Shown: in pieces, positions 26,210 through 33,942 of the stretch
Numbering within the stretch: position 1 is the stretch's first letter
How the letters are laid out: the number at the start of each line of letters is the position of its first letter
From: CAYNXB01 sp964401045
GTDB lineage: Bacteria > Pseudomonadota > Alphaproteobacteria > Sphingomonadales > Sphingomonadaceae
Reading direction: 5' to 3'
DNA length: 64,000 nucleotides
Assembly (NCBI GenBank): GCA_964401045.1
Contig: CAYNXB010000006.1
Span: forward strand, 7,208-71,207
Translations under genes and position numbers: made by a program
Notes under the pieces: generated by a model
Told to the model about the DNA's origin: nothing
The model's input: the letters and a program-made list of their open reading frames with translations, nothing else
Databases searched by the model: none

Positions 26210-27295
26210 ATGAAATTCAACGCATTGATGAACAGGTCCGTGATTCTCGCAGCAGGTCTGGCACTGGCCGCTGGCTGTTCGAAGCCCGCTGAAGAGGTCA
26301 AGAAGGGCGAAGAGAGCAAATTCCTCGCCCAGCCGCTCGTCAGCGAAATCTATACTGCCGACCCCTCGGCCCACGTCTTCGACGGCAAGCTGTACATCTA
26401 CCCCAGCCACGACATAGACGCCGGCATCCCCGACGACGATCTCGGCAGCCAGTATGCCATGCGCGACTACCGCGTGCTGGAAATGAGCGAACCGGGCGGC
26501 AAGGTCACGGTCGGGCCGGTGGCGCTGGACGTGAGCAACGTGCCGTGGGCTACGAAGAGCATGTGGGCCCCGGACGCGGCCTACAAGAACGGCACCTACT
26601 TCCTGTATTTCCCGGCCAAGGACAAGGAGGGCATCTTCCGCCTCGGCGTCGCCACCAGTGACAAGCCGATGGGGCCGTTCAAGGCCGAGCCCGAACCCAT
26701 CAAGGGCAGCTTCTCGATGGATCCGGCGGTGTTCACCGACGACGATGGGACGAGCTACATGTATTTCGGCGGCATCTGGGGCGGACAGCTCCAGAAATGG
26801 GCCACCGGCAAATACGACGCTTCGATCGGCGACGTCGACCTGAAGCAGGATGACCAGCCGGCGCTCATGCCCAAAATCGCCAGGATGGCGCCGGACATGA
26901 AGGAATTCGCCGAAGCGCCCCGGGATGCCGAAATCGTCGGCAAGGATGGCAAGCCGGTGCTGGGCGGCGATCACGACAAGCGCTTCTTCGAAGCGTCGTG
27001 GATGTATAAGCACAATGGGAAATACTATTTCACGTACTCTACCGGCGACACGCATTTCCTGAACTATGCGATTGGCGACAGTCCTTACGGACCGTTCACA
27101 TACGTCGGCCATTTCCTGCTGCCCGTGCAAGGATGGACTTCGCATCACTCGATCGTCGATTGGAAGGGGAAGACCTGGCTCTTCTTCCACGACACGCAGC
27201 TGAGCGGAAAGAACCACCTGCGCAACGTCAAGATGACAGAGCTGCACTTCAATCCGGATGGGACGATCCAGACGATCGATCCGTTCGTCCGCTGA
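26210..27295 (+). CDS. GH43 family lipoprotein glycosidase
   Basis: This is a 361-residue lipoprotein; the lipobox ALAAGC puts the modified Cys at residue 23. The propeller carries the GH43 trio: Asp51 (YTADPSAHVF), Asp171 (SFSMDPAVFTD) and Glu261 (RFFEASWMYKH). The single-domain size and YIYPSHDID segment resemble the GH43_1-like group, whose members include beta-xylosidases and xylanases acting on short substrates. Membrane anchoring would place it at the periplasmic or surface face. It begins a plus-strand unit with xylulokinase 32 bp downstream, and has its own operator. The exact substrate (xylosyl or arabinosyl) is not determinable here. Confidence 0.88.
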   Translation: MKFNALMNRSVILAAGLALAAGCSKPAEEVKKGEESKFLAQPLVSEIYTADPSAHVFDGKLYIYPSHDIDAGIPDDDLGSQYAMRDYRVLEMSEPGGKVTVGPVALDVSNVPWATKSMWAPDAAYKNGTYFLYFPAKDKEGIFRLGVATSDKPMGPFKAEPEPIKGSFSMDPAVFTDDDGTSYMYFGGIWGGQLQKWATGKYDASIGDVDLKQDDQPALMPKIARMAPDMKEFAEAPRDAEIVGKDGKPVLGGDHDKRFFEASWMYKHNGKYYFTYSTGDTHFLNYAIGDSPYGPFTYVGHFLLPVQGWTSHHSIVDWKGKTWLFFHDTQLSGKNHLRNVKMTELHFNPDGTIQTIDPFVR

Positions 27296-27316
27296 TCGCG
27301 GACCCGGAGGTGAACG

Positions 27317-27328
27317 GATAGCGCTGGG
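27317..27328. promoter_or_regulatory. Degenerate half-operator before xylulokinase (GATAGCGCTGGG)
   Basis: The left nine bases match the regulon palindrome and the right end does not. It overlaps the GTG start of the kinase. It may be a weak internal site or chance. Confidence 0.2.
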
Positions 27329-28779
27329 TGTTCCTGGGAATCGACATCGGCACGTCGGGCGTGAAGGCAGTGGTGGTGGATTCCGCCGGCGCCGTCGCCG
27401 CGCAGGGCACCGCAGCCCTCACCGTGCAGCGGCCCTATCCGCTGTGGTCCGAACAGAGCCCGGAGGCCTGGTGGTCCGCCACGACCGCCGCGATCCGTTC
27501 GATTCCGCGGGACGTTCGCCACGCCGTGCGAGGCATCGGAATTGCCGGGCAGATGCATGGCGCCACGCTGCTCGGGGCCGATGACAAGCCTCTGCGCCCG
27601 GCCATCTTGTGGAACGACGGCCGCAGCCATGCCGAGGCCGAGCATCTGGACACGGCAAGCCCGCAGTTCCGGGCGGTCGGCGGCAATATCGTCATGCCCG
27701 GGTTCACCGCGCCCAAGCTCGTCTGGACGCGCGAACATGAGCCGGCGATCTTCGATGCCGTGCGCAGCGTTCTGCTGCCCAAGGACTACGTGCGCCTGCG
27801 CATGACGGGTGAGAAAGCATCCGACATGTCCGACAGCGCGGGAACGCTGTGGTTAGACGTGGCCAATCGGTGCTGGAGTCCTGAACTCCTGGCGCTCTGC
27901 GGTCTGGACATCGAACAGATGCCCACGCTGGTCGAAGGGACGGACCAGACCGGTTCGCTGCTATCCGAAGTCGCCGAGCTATGGGACATACCCGAAGTGC
28001 CCGTCGCGGGCGGTGGAGGCGACAACGCCGCGGGTGCAGTCGGCATCGGCGTGGTCGCAGATGGAGATGCCCTGCTCTCGCTCGGAACCTCCGGAGTGAT
28101 CTTCGTCGCGAATGCCGAATTCCGCCCCAATCCGGCGCGAGCGGTTCATGCCTTCTGCCATTGCCTGCCGAGCCTGTGGCACCAGATGGCAGTCCACCTT
28201 TCGGCCGCCTCGTGCGTCGACCTTGCCGCACGACTGATCGGTGCGGAGAGTGCCGCGAGCCTCTTCGCGCTGGCGGAAACGGCCGGACCGGCGAGCGGAC
28301 CGGAACTCTTCTTCCCCTATCTTTCCGGCGAACGCACGCCGCATAACGACGCGCAAGTACGCGCCGGCTTCCTGCGCATAGACAATGACACCGATAGGGG
28401 CCGGCTCGCGCAGGCAGTGCTTGAGGGCGTCGCTTTCGCCCTCGCCGACGGGCTCGACGCGCTGCGCGGCGCAGGGACCGAAGTGGAAAGCCTGCGGGTC
28501 ATCGGTGGCGGCGCGCGATCGTTCTATTGGGGTGAGACGATCGCGGCCGCGCTCGATGTGGAACTGGTCTACCTGCGCGGCGGAGAAGTCGGACCGGCCA
28601 TGGGCGCGGCACGACTAGCGCAGATCTGCGTCGACGGCGGCACACCGAACGAAGTCTGCGAGGCACCGCCGGTCGCGCGGCGCATCGCCCCGGACCCCGA
28701 ACTGGCAGAGCGGCTGGCGCCCAAACGCGCCGATTTCATCGCCGCTTACCCTCGCATCGCACCAAGGAAGATGTCATGA
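27328..28779 (+). CDS. xylB: Xylulokinase
   Basis: This 483-residue FGGY-family kinase phosphorylates D-xylulose to xylulose 5-phosphate using ATP. The N-terminal phosphate loop is LGIDIGTSGVKAV, substrate contacts are GQMHGATLL and ILWNDGRSH, and the catalytic base is Asp232 in AGGGGDNAAGAVG. Length matches the E. coli enzyme. It starts at GTG 27328 behind GGAGGTGA, with rather long spacing. Its stop overlaps the xylose isomerase start by 4 bp (ATGA), so the two are translationally coupled in the classical isomerase pathway. Confidence 0.95.
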   Translation: MFLGIDIGTSGVKAVVVDSAGAVAAQGTAALTVQRPYPLWSEQSPEAWWSATTAAIRSIPRDVRHAVRGIGIAGQMHGATLLGADDKPLRPAILWNDGRSHAEAEHLDTASPQFRAVGGNIVMPGFTAPKLVWTREHEPAIFDAVRSVLLPKDYVRLRMTGEKASDMSDSAGTLWLDVANRCWSPELLALCGLDIEQMPTLVEGTDQTGSLLSEVAELWDIPEVPVAGGGGDNAAGAVGIGVVADGDALLSLGTSGVIFVANAEFRPNPARAVHAFCHCLPSLWHQMAVHLSAASCVDLAARLIGAESAASLFALAETAGPASGPELFFPYLSGERTPHNDAQVRAGFLRIDNDTDRGRLAQAVLEGVAFALADGLDALRGAGTEVESLRVIGGGARSFYWGETIAAALDVELVYLRGGEVGPAMGAARLAQICVDGGTPNEVCEAPPVARRIAPDPELAERLAPKRADFIAAYPRIAPRKMS

Positions 28780-30086
28780 GTATCAACTATTTCGCGGACG
28801 TTCCGCCCATTCGCTACGAGGGGCCGGAAACTCGCAACGAGCTCGCCTACCGCTACTACGATAAGGACAGGATCGTGCTGGGCAAGCGGATGGAAGACCA
28901 TCTGCGCTTCGCGGTCTGCTTCTGGCACACGTTCTGCTGGCCCGGCAGCGATGTGTTCGGCGCCGGCACCTTCAACCGTCCGTGGCATGCTGGTTCGAAC
29001 GATCCGACCGCTGCGGCGGTCAAGCGTGAGGCGGCGTTCGACTTTTTCAGCAAGCTAGACGTTCCGTTCTACTGTTTTCACGACGTCGACGTGATGGCCC
29101 AGGCCGAAGGGGTGGCCGATCATCGCGCGAAGCTGGCTGAAGCCGTCGACGATCTCGAGCGGTTGCAGGCCGCCACCGGCCGCAAGCTGCTGTGGGGCAC
29201 CGCCAACCTGTTCAGCCATCCGCGCTATGCCGCGGGGGCGGCGACCAACCCCGATCCCGAAGTCTATGCTTTCGCGGCGATGCAAGTGCGCGAGGTACTC
29301 GAAGCCACTCACCGGCTCGGCGGGGCGAACTACGTCCTGTGGGGCGGGCGCGAGGGCTACGAGACGGTGTTGAACACCGATCTCAAGTGCGAAATGGACA
29401 ACTTCGGCCGCTTTCTTTCGATGGTGGTCGAACACAAGCACAAGATCGGCTTCACGGGGACAATCCTGATCGAACCCAAGCCGCACGAGCCGACAAAGCA
29501 CCAATACGACTTCGACACGGCGACCGTGTACGGCTTCCTCAAGCGCTACGGGCTCGAAGACGAGGTCCGCGTCAACATTGAGGCGAACCACGCCACCTTG
29601 GCCGGCCACACCTTCGAGCACGAGCTCGCGATGGCGACCGCGCTGGGTATTTTCGGCTCGATCGACGCCAATCGCGGCGATCATCAGAACGGCTGGGACA
29701 CCGATCAATTCCCCAACTCGGCTGAAGAACTGACGCTGGCCATGCTCGAAGTGTTGCGCGCCGGCGGCTTCACCACCGGCGGTTTCAATTTCGATTCCAA
29801 GGTGCGCAGGCAATCGATGGCCCCGGTGGACCTGTTCTACGGTCACGTCGGAGGCATCGACACGGTCGCCCGCGGCCTGTTGAACGCGGCTGCGATCATC
29901 GAGGACGGACGCATCGATGGCCTCAGGGCGGAACGGTACGCGGGCTGGAAGGGCGAGTTCGGCCAGAGCCTTGCTGGTCTGGATCTCGCCGGAATTGCCG
30001 ATCTTGCCGGGACAAGGGCGCTGAATCCGGCGCCGCGCTCAGGACAGCAAGAACGGCTCGAGAATCTCATCAATCGCTTTTGCTGA
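28776..30086 (+). CDS. xylA: Xylose isomerase
   Basis: This 436-residue class II enzyme interconverts D-xylose and D-xylulose. Conserved elements are FCWPGSDVFGAGTFNRPW, the catalytic His102 and Asp105 in CFHDVDVMAQ, metal ligand Glu233 in LIEPKPHEPTKHQYDFD, and VNIEANHATLAGHTFEHE. Size and motifs are complete. It is coupled to xylulokinase upstream and followed after 67 bp by a small secreted-protein gene and a GH43 gene, which probably share the transcript. Confidence 0.97.
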   Translation: MSINYFADVPPIRYEGPETRNELAYRYYDKDRIVLGKRMEDHLRFAVCFWHTFCWPGSDVFGAGTFNRPWHAGSNDPTAAAVKREAAFDFFSKLDVPFYCFHDVDVMAQAEGVADHRAKLAEAVDDLERLQAATGRKLLWGTANLFSHPRYAAGAATNPDPEVYAFAAMQVREVLEATHRLGGANYVLWGGREGYETVLNTDLKCEMDNFGRFLSMVVEHKHKIGFTGTILIEPKPHEPTKHQYDFDTATVYGFLKRYGLEDEVRVNIEANHATLAGHTFEHELAMATALGIFGSIDANRGDHQNGWDTDQFPNSAEELTLAMLEVLRAGGFTTGGFNFDSKVRRQSMAPVDLFYGHVGGIDTVARGLLNAAAIIEDGRIDGLRAERYAGWKGEFGQSLAGLDLAGIADLAGTRALNPAPRSGQQERLENLINRFC

Positions 30087-30153
30087 AAGCTTGCCGGGCA
30101 GCGCACGGTCGCTTCTGCGCGTGCCTGCCCGGTGCAATGGGAGAAAGATTACC

Positions 30154-30876
30154 GTGGCTAGAACCAGTCGACGCATCTCGATTTTCGCGCCGAGCCGCAC
30201 CGCGTTTTCGATCTCGTCCGCGCTATGCCTGTGCGCCGCTCCGGCCGTTGCCCAAGGATCGCCGCAAGTGCCGCCCCTGGCGGAGTTCTTCCAACCGGCG
30301 GCGGGCAGTCCGATTGCACCTGACGAGGACGGCTTTCTGCGCCGATGGCTGCTGCTCGAGCCGGTCGCCAAGCCAAACCGGACGAATGCTGTCTTCACCG
30401 GCGGATATATTCGAAGGGAACTGTCCCCGGCCACATTCCCCGGCGATTTCGACGCCATCCCGCGCGATGGCCTGACGGTGAAGGCTCCCGAGCCGCTGCG
30501 GTGGCACGCGCTCGATTCCAAGCTGTGGGACGTCAAGCTGTTCAACTTTGCCCAGGCGCTCGACAAGCCCAAATACGGCGTTGTCTTCTGGGTGGTGACG
30601 GTCGTGAACAGCCCGCGCGACATGGCGGACGTGCGGATGGCTGTCGGTTCCAACTCTGCATCGCGCTGGTGGCTCAACGGCGAGGAGGCGGTTGACCTGT
30701 TCGATGATCGCCGAATGGTGATGGACGACGTGCTGTCGGACCGGCTGACCTTGCGCAAAGGACGCAACGTCATTCGCGGAGCCATCATAAACGGCCCCGG
30801 GCTGAGCGATTTCTGCATGCGCTTCGTGGACGAGGACGGCCGTCCGATCCGCGACATCACCATCGACGTGAAGTGA
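30154..30876 (+). CDS. Secreted beta-sandwich protein of unknown function
   Basis: I do not recognise a named family for this 240-residue protein. Starting at GTG 30154 behind GGGAGAAAG, it has an export signal ending APAVAQ near residue 34. The mature part resembles a sugar-binding jelly-roll domain such as those in GH2 enzymes and SGNH acetylesterases: GFLRRWLLLEP, WHALDSKLWDVKLFNF, SRWWLNGEEAVDLFDDR and KGRNVIRGAIING. No catalytic motif is visible. It lies between xylose isomerase and a GH43 gene in a xylan locus, so it may bind xylan fragments or support a partner esterase. Some database entries for such proteins say acetylxylan esterase, but no serine elbow is present. Confidence 0.65.
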   Translation: MARTSRRISIFAPSRTAFSISSALCLCAAPAVAQGSPQVPPLAEFFQPAAGSPIAPDEDGFLRRWLLLEPVAKPNRTNAVFTGGYIRRELSPATFPGDFDAIPRDGLTVKAPEPLRWHALDSKLWDVKLFNFAQALDKPKYGVVFWVVTVVNSPRDMADVRMAVGSNSASRWWLNGEEAVDLFDDRRMVMDDVLSDRLTLRKGRNVIRGAIINGPGLSDFCMRFVDEDGRPIRDITIDVK

Positions 30877-30890
30877 CGGGGGCCGCGACC

Positions 30891-32366
30891 ATGACCATCA
30901 TTCCGCGAAGCAAGCCGACGGCGATCGCCACCCTGGCCACCCTGGCCGCTCTGGCCCTGGGCCTTGCCGCACCGGCAAGCGCCCAACTGGCCGGCGAGGT
31001 CTTCATTCACGATCCTTCCACCATCACGCTTTCCGACGGCAAATGGTACACCTTCGGAACGCGCGGCGGCGGTCTGGTCTCGGAGGACGGCTGGACCTGG
31101 CACGGCGGTCCGGTGCGTCCGGGCGGCGGCGTCGCGCCCGATGTCATCAAGATCGGCGAGCGCTACTATGTCGCCTACGCGGTCGGCGGCGGCGGGATGA
31201 GCGGAGGCCATGCCAGCCAGATCAAGATCATGTGGACCAAGAGCCTCGATCCCGCCTCACCGGATTTCGAATACCACGATGTCGGCGTGGTCGCATCGAG
31301 CGACGGAATCGAGAACAACGACGCGATCGATCCCGCCTTCCTCTATGTCGGTGGACACCTCTGGCTCAGCTACGGCACCTATTTCGGGACAATTCGCATC
31401 GTCGAACTGGATCCCGCTACCGGGCAGCGCGTCGCCGGAAACGAACCGGTCGACATCGCGATCGACATGGAGGCCACCGCCCTGCTCCATCGCGACGGCT
31501 GGTATTACCTGCTCGGCACGCACGGCACCTGCTGCGATGGGCCCAATTCTACCTACAATATAAGAGTTGGCCGCGCGAAAAACGTGCTCGGCCCCTATCT
31601 CGACAACATAGGCATCCCCTTGCTGCGGGGCGGCGGCAAGTTCGTCGCCGGTGCAAGAGGGCGGTATCTGGGCGCAGGCCATTTCGGCCTGATCGATCTA
31701 GGCGGCGGCATGGAGAAATTCTCCATGCACTATGAAGCGGACATGGATCGCAGCGGCCGCAGCGTGCTGGCGATCGAGCCGCTGATCTGGCGCGACGGGT
31801 GGCCCGTCGCCGGCAGCAACCTCGCAGCTGGAACTTACGAAATTCAATCAGAACGCAGCGGTAATGCGCTGCAACTCAAGACAGACTTCGTGCGGATCGC
31901 CTTCGATCCGCGCCGCAGCTTCATGGCCAAGCCGACAGACCCGGTGAGCCCCCTGCCCGATCAGACACTTGCGGAGAATCGCGCGGTCTGGCCGGATGGG
32001 AACATCCGCGTCGATCTGTCAGCCTACATGGTCCGGCCGAACCAGCAGTGGACCATCAAGCCGGTGCCGGATGCCGGAGGCTATTTCGGGGCACCGTTCT
32101 ACAGCATCACGATCGCTGGAACGGACCGGGCCCTGGCGGTGAGGCCCGACGGGGAGGAAGTGGAAACCGTCGCGGCCTTCACCGGCGCCGACGCGCAATT
32201 GTGGCGCATCGATCAACTGACCGACGAGACATATCGCATCACGCCGAAGCGCCAGCCTCGAAAGGGCGATGACGTGGCCCTGGTCGCCATCGGGACGAGC
32301 ACACCGACCCTGACCCGGTTCGATCCCGCGAGCGATGCAGGACGCTGGCGTTTCCGCACGCCGTGA
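30891..32366 (+). CDS. GH43 arabinanase-like enzyme with C-terminal ricin-like domain
   Basis: This 491-residue exported protein has a signal peptide ending APASAQ (residue 32). The base Asp41 lies in FIHDPSTITLSDG, the second carboxylate in AIDPAFLYVGG, and the acid Glu in DMEATALLHRDGWYYLLGTHGTCC. This resembles the arabinan endo-1,5-alpha-L-arabinosidase-type GH43 branch. From about residue 320 a beta-trefoil-like domain (GTYEIQSERSGNALQL, then NQQWTIKPV, then AQLWRI) suggests carbohydrate binding. It begins 14 nt after the preceding gene; an in-frame GTG at 30873 overlaps that stop and is a possible alternative. It ends the plus-strand xylose unit and converges with the next gene. Confidence 0.85.
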   Translation: MTIIPRSKPTAIATLATLAALALGLAAPASAQLAGEVFIHDPSTITLSDGKWYTFGTRGGGLVSEDGWTWHGGPVRPGGGVAPDVIKIGERYYVAYAVGGGGMSGGHASQIKIMWTKSLDPASPDFEYHDVGVVASSDGIENNDAIDPAFLYVGGHLWLSYGTYFGTIRIVELDPATGQRVAGNEPVDIAIDMEATALLHRDGWYYLLGTHGTCCDGPNSTYNIRVGRAKNVLGPYLDNIGIPLLRGGGKFVAGARGRYLGAGHFGLIDLGGGMEKFSMHYEADMDRSGRSVLAIEPLIWRDGWPVAGSNLAAGTYEIQSERSGNALQLKTDFVRIAFDPRRSFMAKPTDPVSPLPDQTLAENRAVWPDGNIRVDLSAYMVRPNQQWTIKPVPDAGGYFGAPFYSITIAGTDRALAVRPDGEEVETVAAFTGADAQLWRIDQLTDETYRITPKRQPRKGDDVALVAIGTSTPTLTRFDPASDAGRWRFRTP

Positions 32367-32375
32367 CCAAAGGTT

Positions 32376-33935
32376 TCAGGCCCGAAGGTTGCGACGCAAC
32401 GTGAGCGAGCCGTCTTTTTCGAGTGGCTGGCGGCTGGCCCAGTTCACCGGATAGCGCACGCCCTTCACTTCGAGCTCGGCCTTGAGCCGCAAGCCGGTCC
32501 AGTCGCGCGCGTCGGGCAGGACGAGTTCCGCCTGACGGATGCCGCTTGGCTTCGGATAGCCCGGATCGACACAGCCGCTTGCAAGGATTCGGCCCTGCTC
32601 GTCCGCCAGGCTGAGGCGCAACACGCCGGGGACCGCCGCGACGCCGTCGTTGGCAAGGCCCACCACGACCGCGGTGGCGCCGCCCCGCTCGAATGCCCAC
32701 ACGAAAGCGGGATAGACCCGGTAACCAATCCGCCGGGCAATGCGGTCGATCGGCTCGGGGTACTTGTCGTAATAGCTGAGCACGTTGGCGGCAGCTTCGT
32801 TGTGCCAGTTCCAGATCGACCAGTAGTTCGCACCGACCGCGAGCACGTGATCGACGATCTGTTCGGTGTAGGTTACGCCGTCCTCGATCCCGAGCTGGTC
32901 CGGTTCCCCGGTGGTCATACCCACTTCGCTGATCGCGGCGATCCACGGCGGACGGTTGCTCAGCGCCTCGATTTGTTGGTTCTCGATGAAGATGGTGTCG
33001 CTGCGGATCCAATTGCTGCTCCGCACCGTGCGGTCGAGCATGGCGGCATTGCCGACGCCGTTGAAATCCGGCTGGGTGTTGGTGACGATCGGCGTCTTGG
33101 TCCACGCGGCGAGCTGGACTTCGAGCATGTCCATCCAGGTTCGCTCGGCGGCCGCGTCGCTCGGGAACTGGTGGCCTTCGAACGGCCAGCTGTGCCCCTC
33201 CCCCCAGAAGCCGTACATCATGGTGTCCATGTATTCGACTTCGGCGTTGCCGTTGAGCTGATCGGCCAGCAGCGCATTCAATTCGCGGAACGCCGCCTGA
33301 TAGGCCGGGTGATCGTAGCGCGGCATCGCATGCTTCTTGCGGTAGCGGACCTCTGACGGATCGCCCGGCCACTCGCCCTTGAGCGGCACGTAAGGCACCT
33401 TATCCATCAGGAATTCCGGCATGCCCGGCTCGGGAAAGTCCGGGTTCTCGAGCATCACGCGGAAGCCGACGCGCTTGCCGTATTGCCGGGCGAGATCGAA
33501 CGTGATCCGCCACCAGTCCGGCAGATCGAGCCGCCCCGGCCGCTGCTGTACCTCACGCCAGTTGGGCCGCAGGTAGATCTTGCTGGCGAACGGCAGCCGG
33601 ACGATGTCTTCGATCGATTTCTCCAGCGTCTCGCCGGGGATACGCGGCGGGCCGGTGTCGCCCGAGACGTAGGCGGTGAGGCCCATACCGAAGTTGGGCA
33701 CGATTTCGCGCGACGGGCTGGTCGCCATGACCACTTCGCCGCCCGGCGCTACGGCTCCCGGCCCGTAATTGGAGAACGGGCCCTGATAGAGCCGGTCGGA
33801 CACCTGAGGCGCAGAGCCCCAGTCGTAGCCTGCCCAGTCGTGCTCGGGGATTTCCGCCCGCGCGGCGCTGGCGGAGAGCGCCGCGCTCCCCGCCGCCACG
33901 GCGGCGCCCGATTGCAGGAACCGCCGACGGTCCAC
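32376..33935 (-). CDS. Tat-exported TIM-barrel-like putative glycoside hydrolase
   Basis: No precise family is recognised. Starting at GTG 33935 the protein has 519 residues with a twin-arginine signal (DRRRFLQSGAAVAAGS) cleaved near ARA|E. The body looks like a TIM-barrel glycosidase: KIYLRPNWREVQQRPGRLDLPDWW, RVGFRVMLENPDF, YGFWGEGHSWPF with a candidate acidic residue, ISEVGMTTGEP and SIWNWHNEA. It ends in a beta-sandwich similar to DUF4832-type proteins. It begins 7 nt after the TonB receptor stop, so the two are co-transcribed. It likely processes the receptor's ligand in the periplasm. The much longer upstream frame lies inside the receptor gene and is not used. Confidence 0.7.
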   Translation of the reverse strand: MDRRRFLQSGAAVAAGSAALSASAARAEIPEHDWAGYDWGSAPQVSDRLYQGPFSNYGPGAVAPGGEVVMATSPSREIVPNFGMGLTAYVSGDTGPPRIPGETLEKSIEDIVRLPFASKIYLRPNWREVQQRPGRLDLPDWWRITFDLARQYGKRVGFRVMLENPDFPEPGMPEFLMDKVPYVPLKGEWPGDPSEVRYRKKHAMPRYDHPAYQAAFRELNALLADQLNGNAEVEYMDTMMYGFWGEGHSWPFEGHQFPSDAAAERTWMDMLEVQLAAWTKTPIVTNTQPDFNGVGNAAMLDRTVRSSNWIRSDTIFIENQQIEALSNRPPWIAAISEVGMTTGEPDQLGIEDGVTYTEQIVDHVLAVGANYWSIWNWHNEAAANVLSYYDKYPEPIDRIARRIGYRVYPAFVWAFERGGATAVVVGLANDGVAAVPGVLRLSLADEQGRILASGCVDPGYPKPSGIRQAELVLPDARDWTGLRLKAELEVKGVRYPVNWASRQPLEKDGSLTLRRNLRA

Positions 33936-33942
33936 GGCGGAC

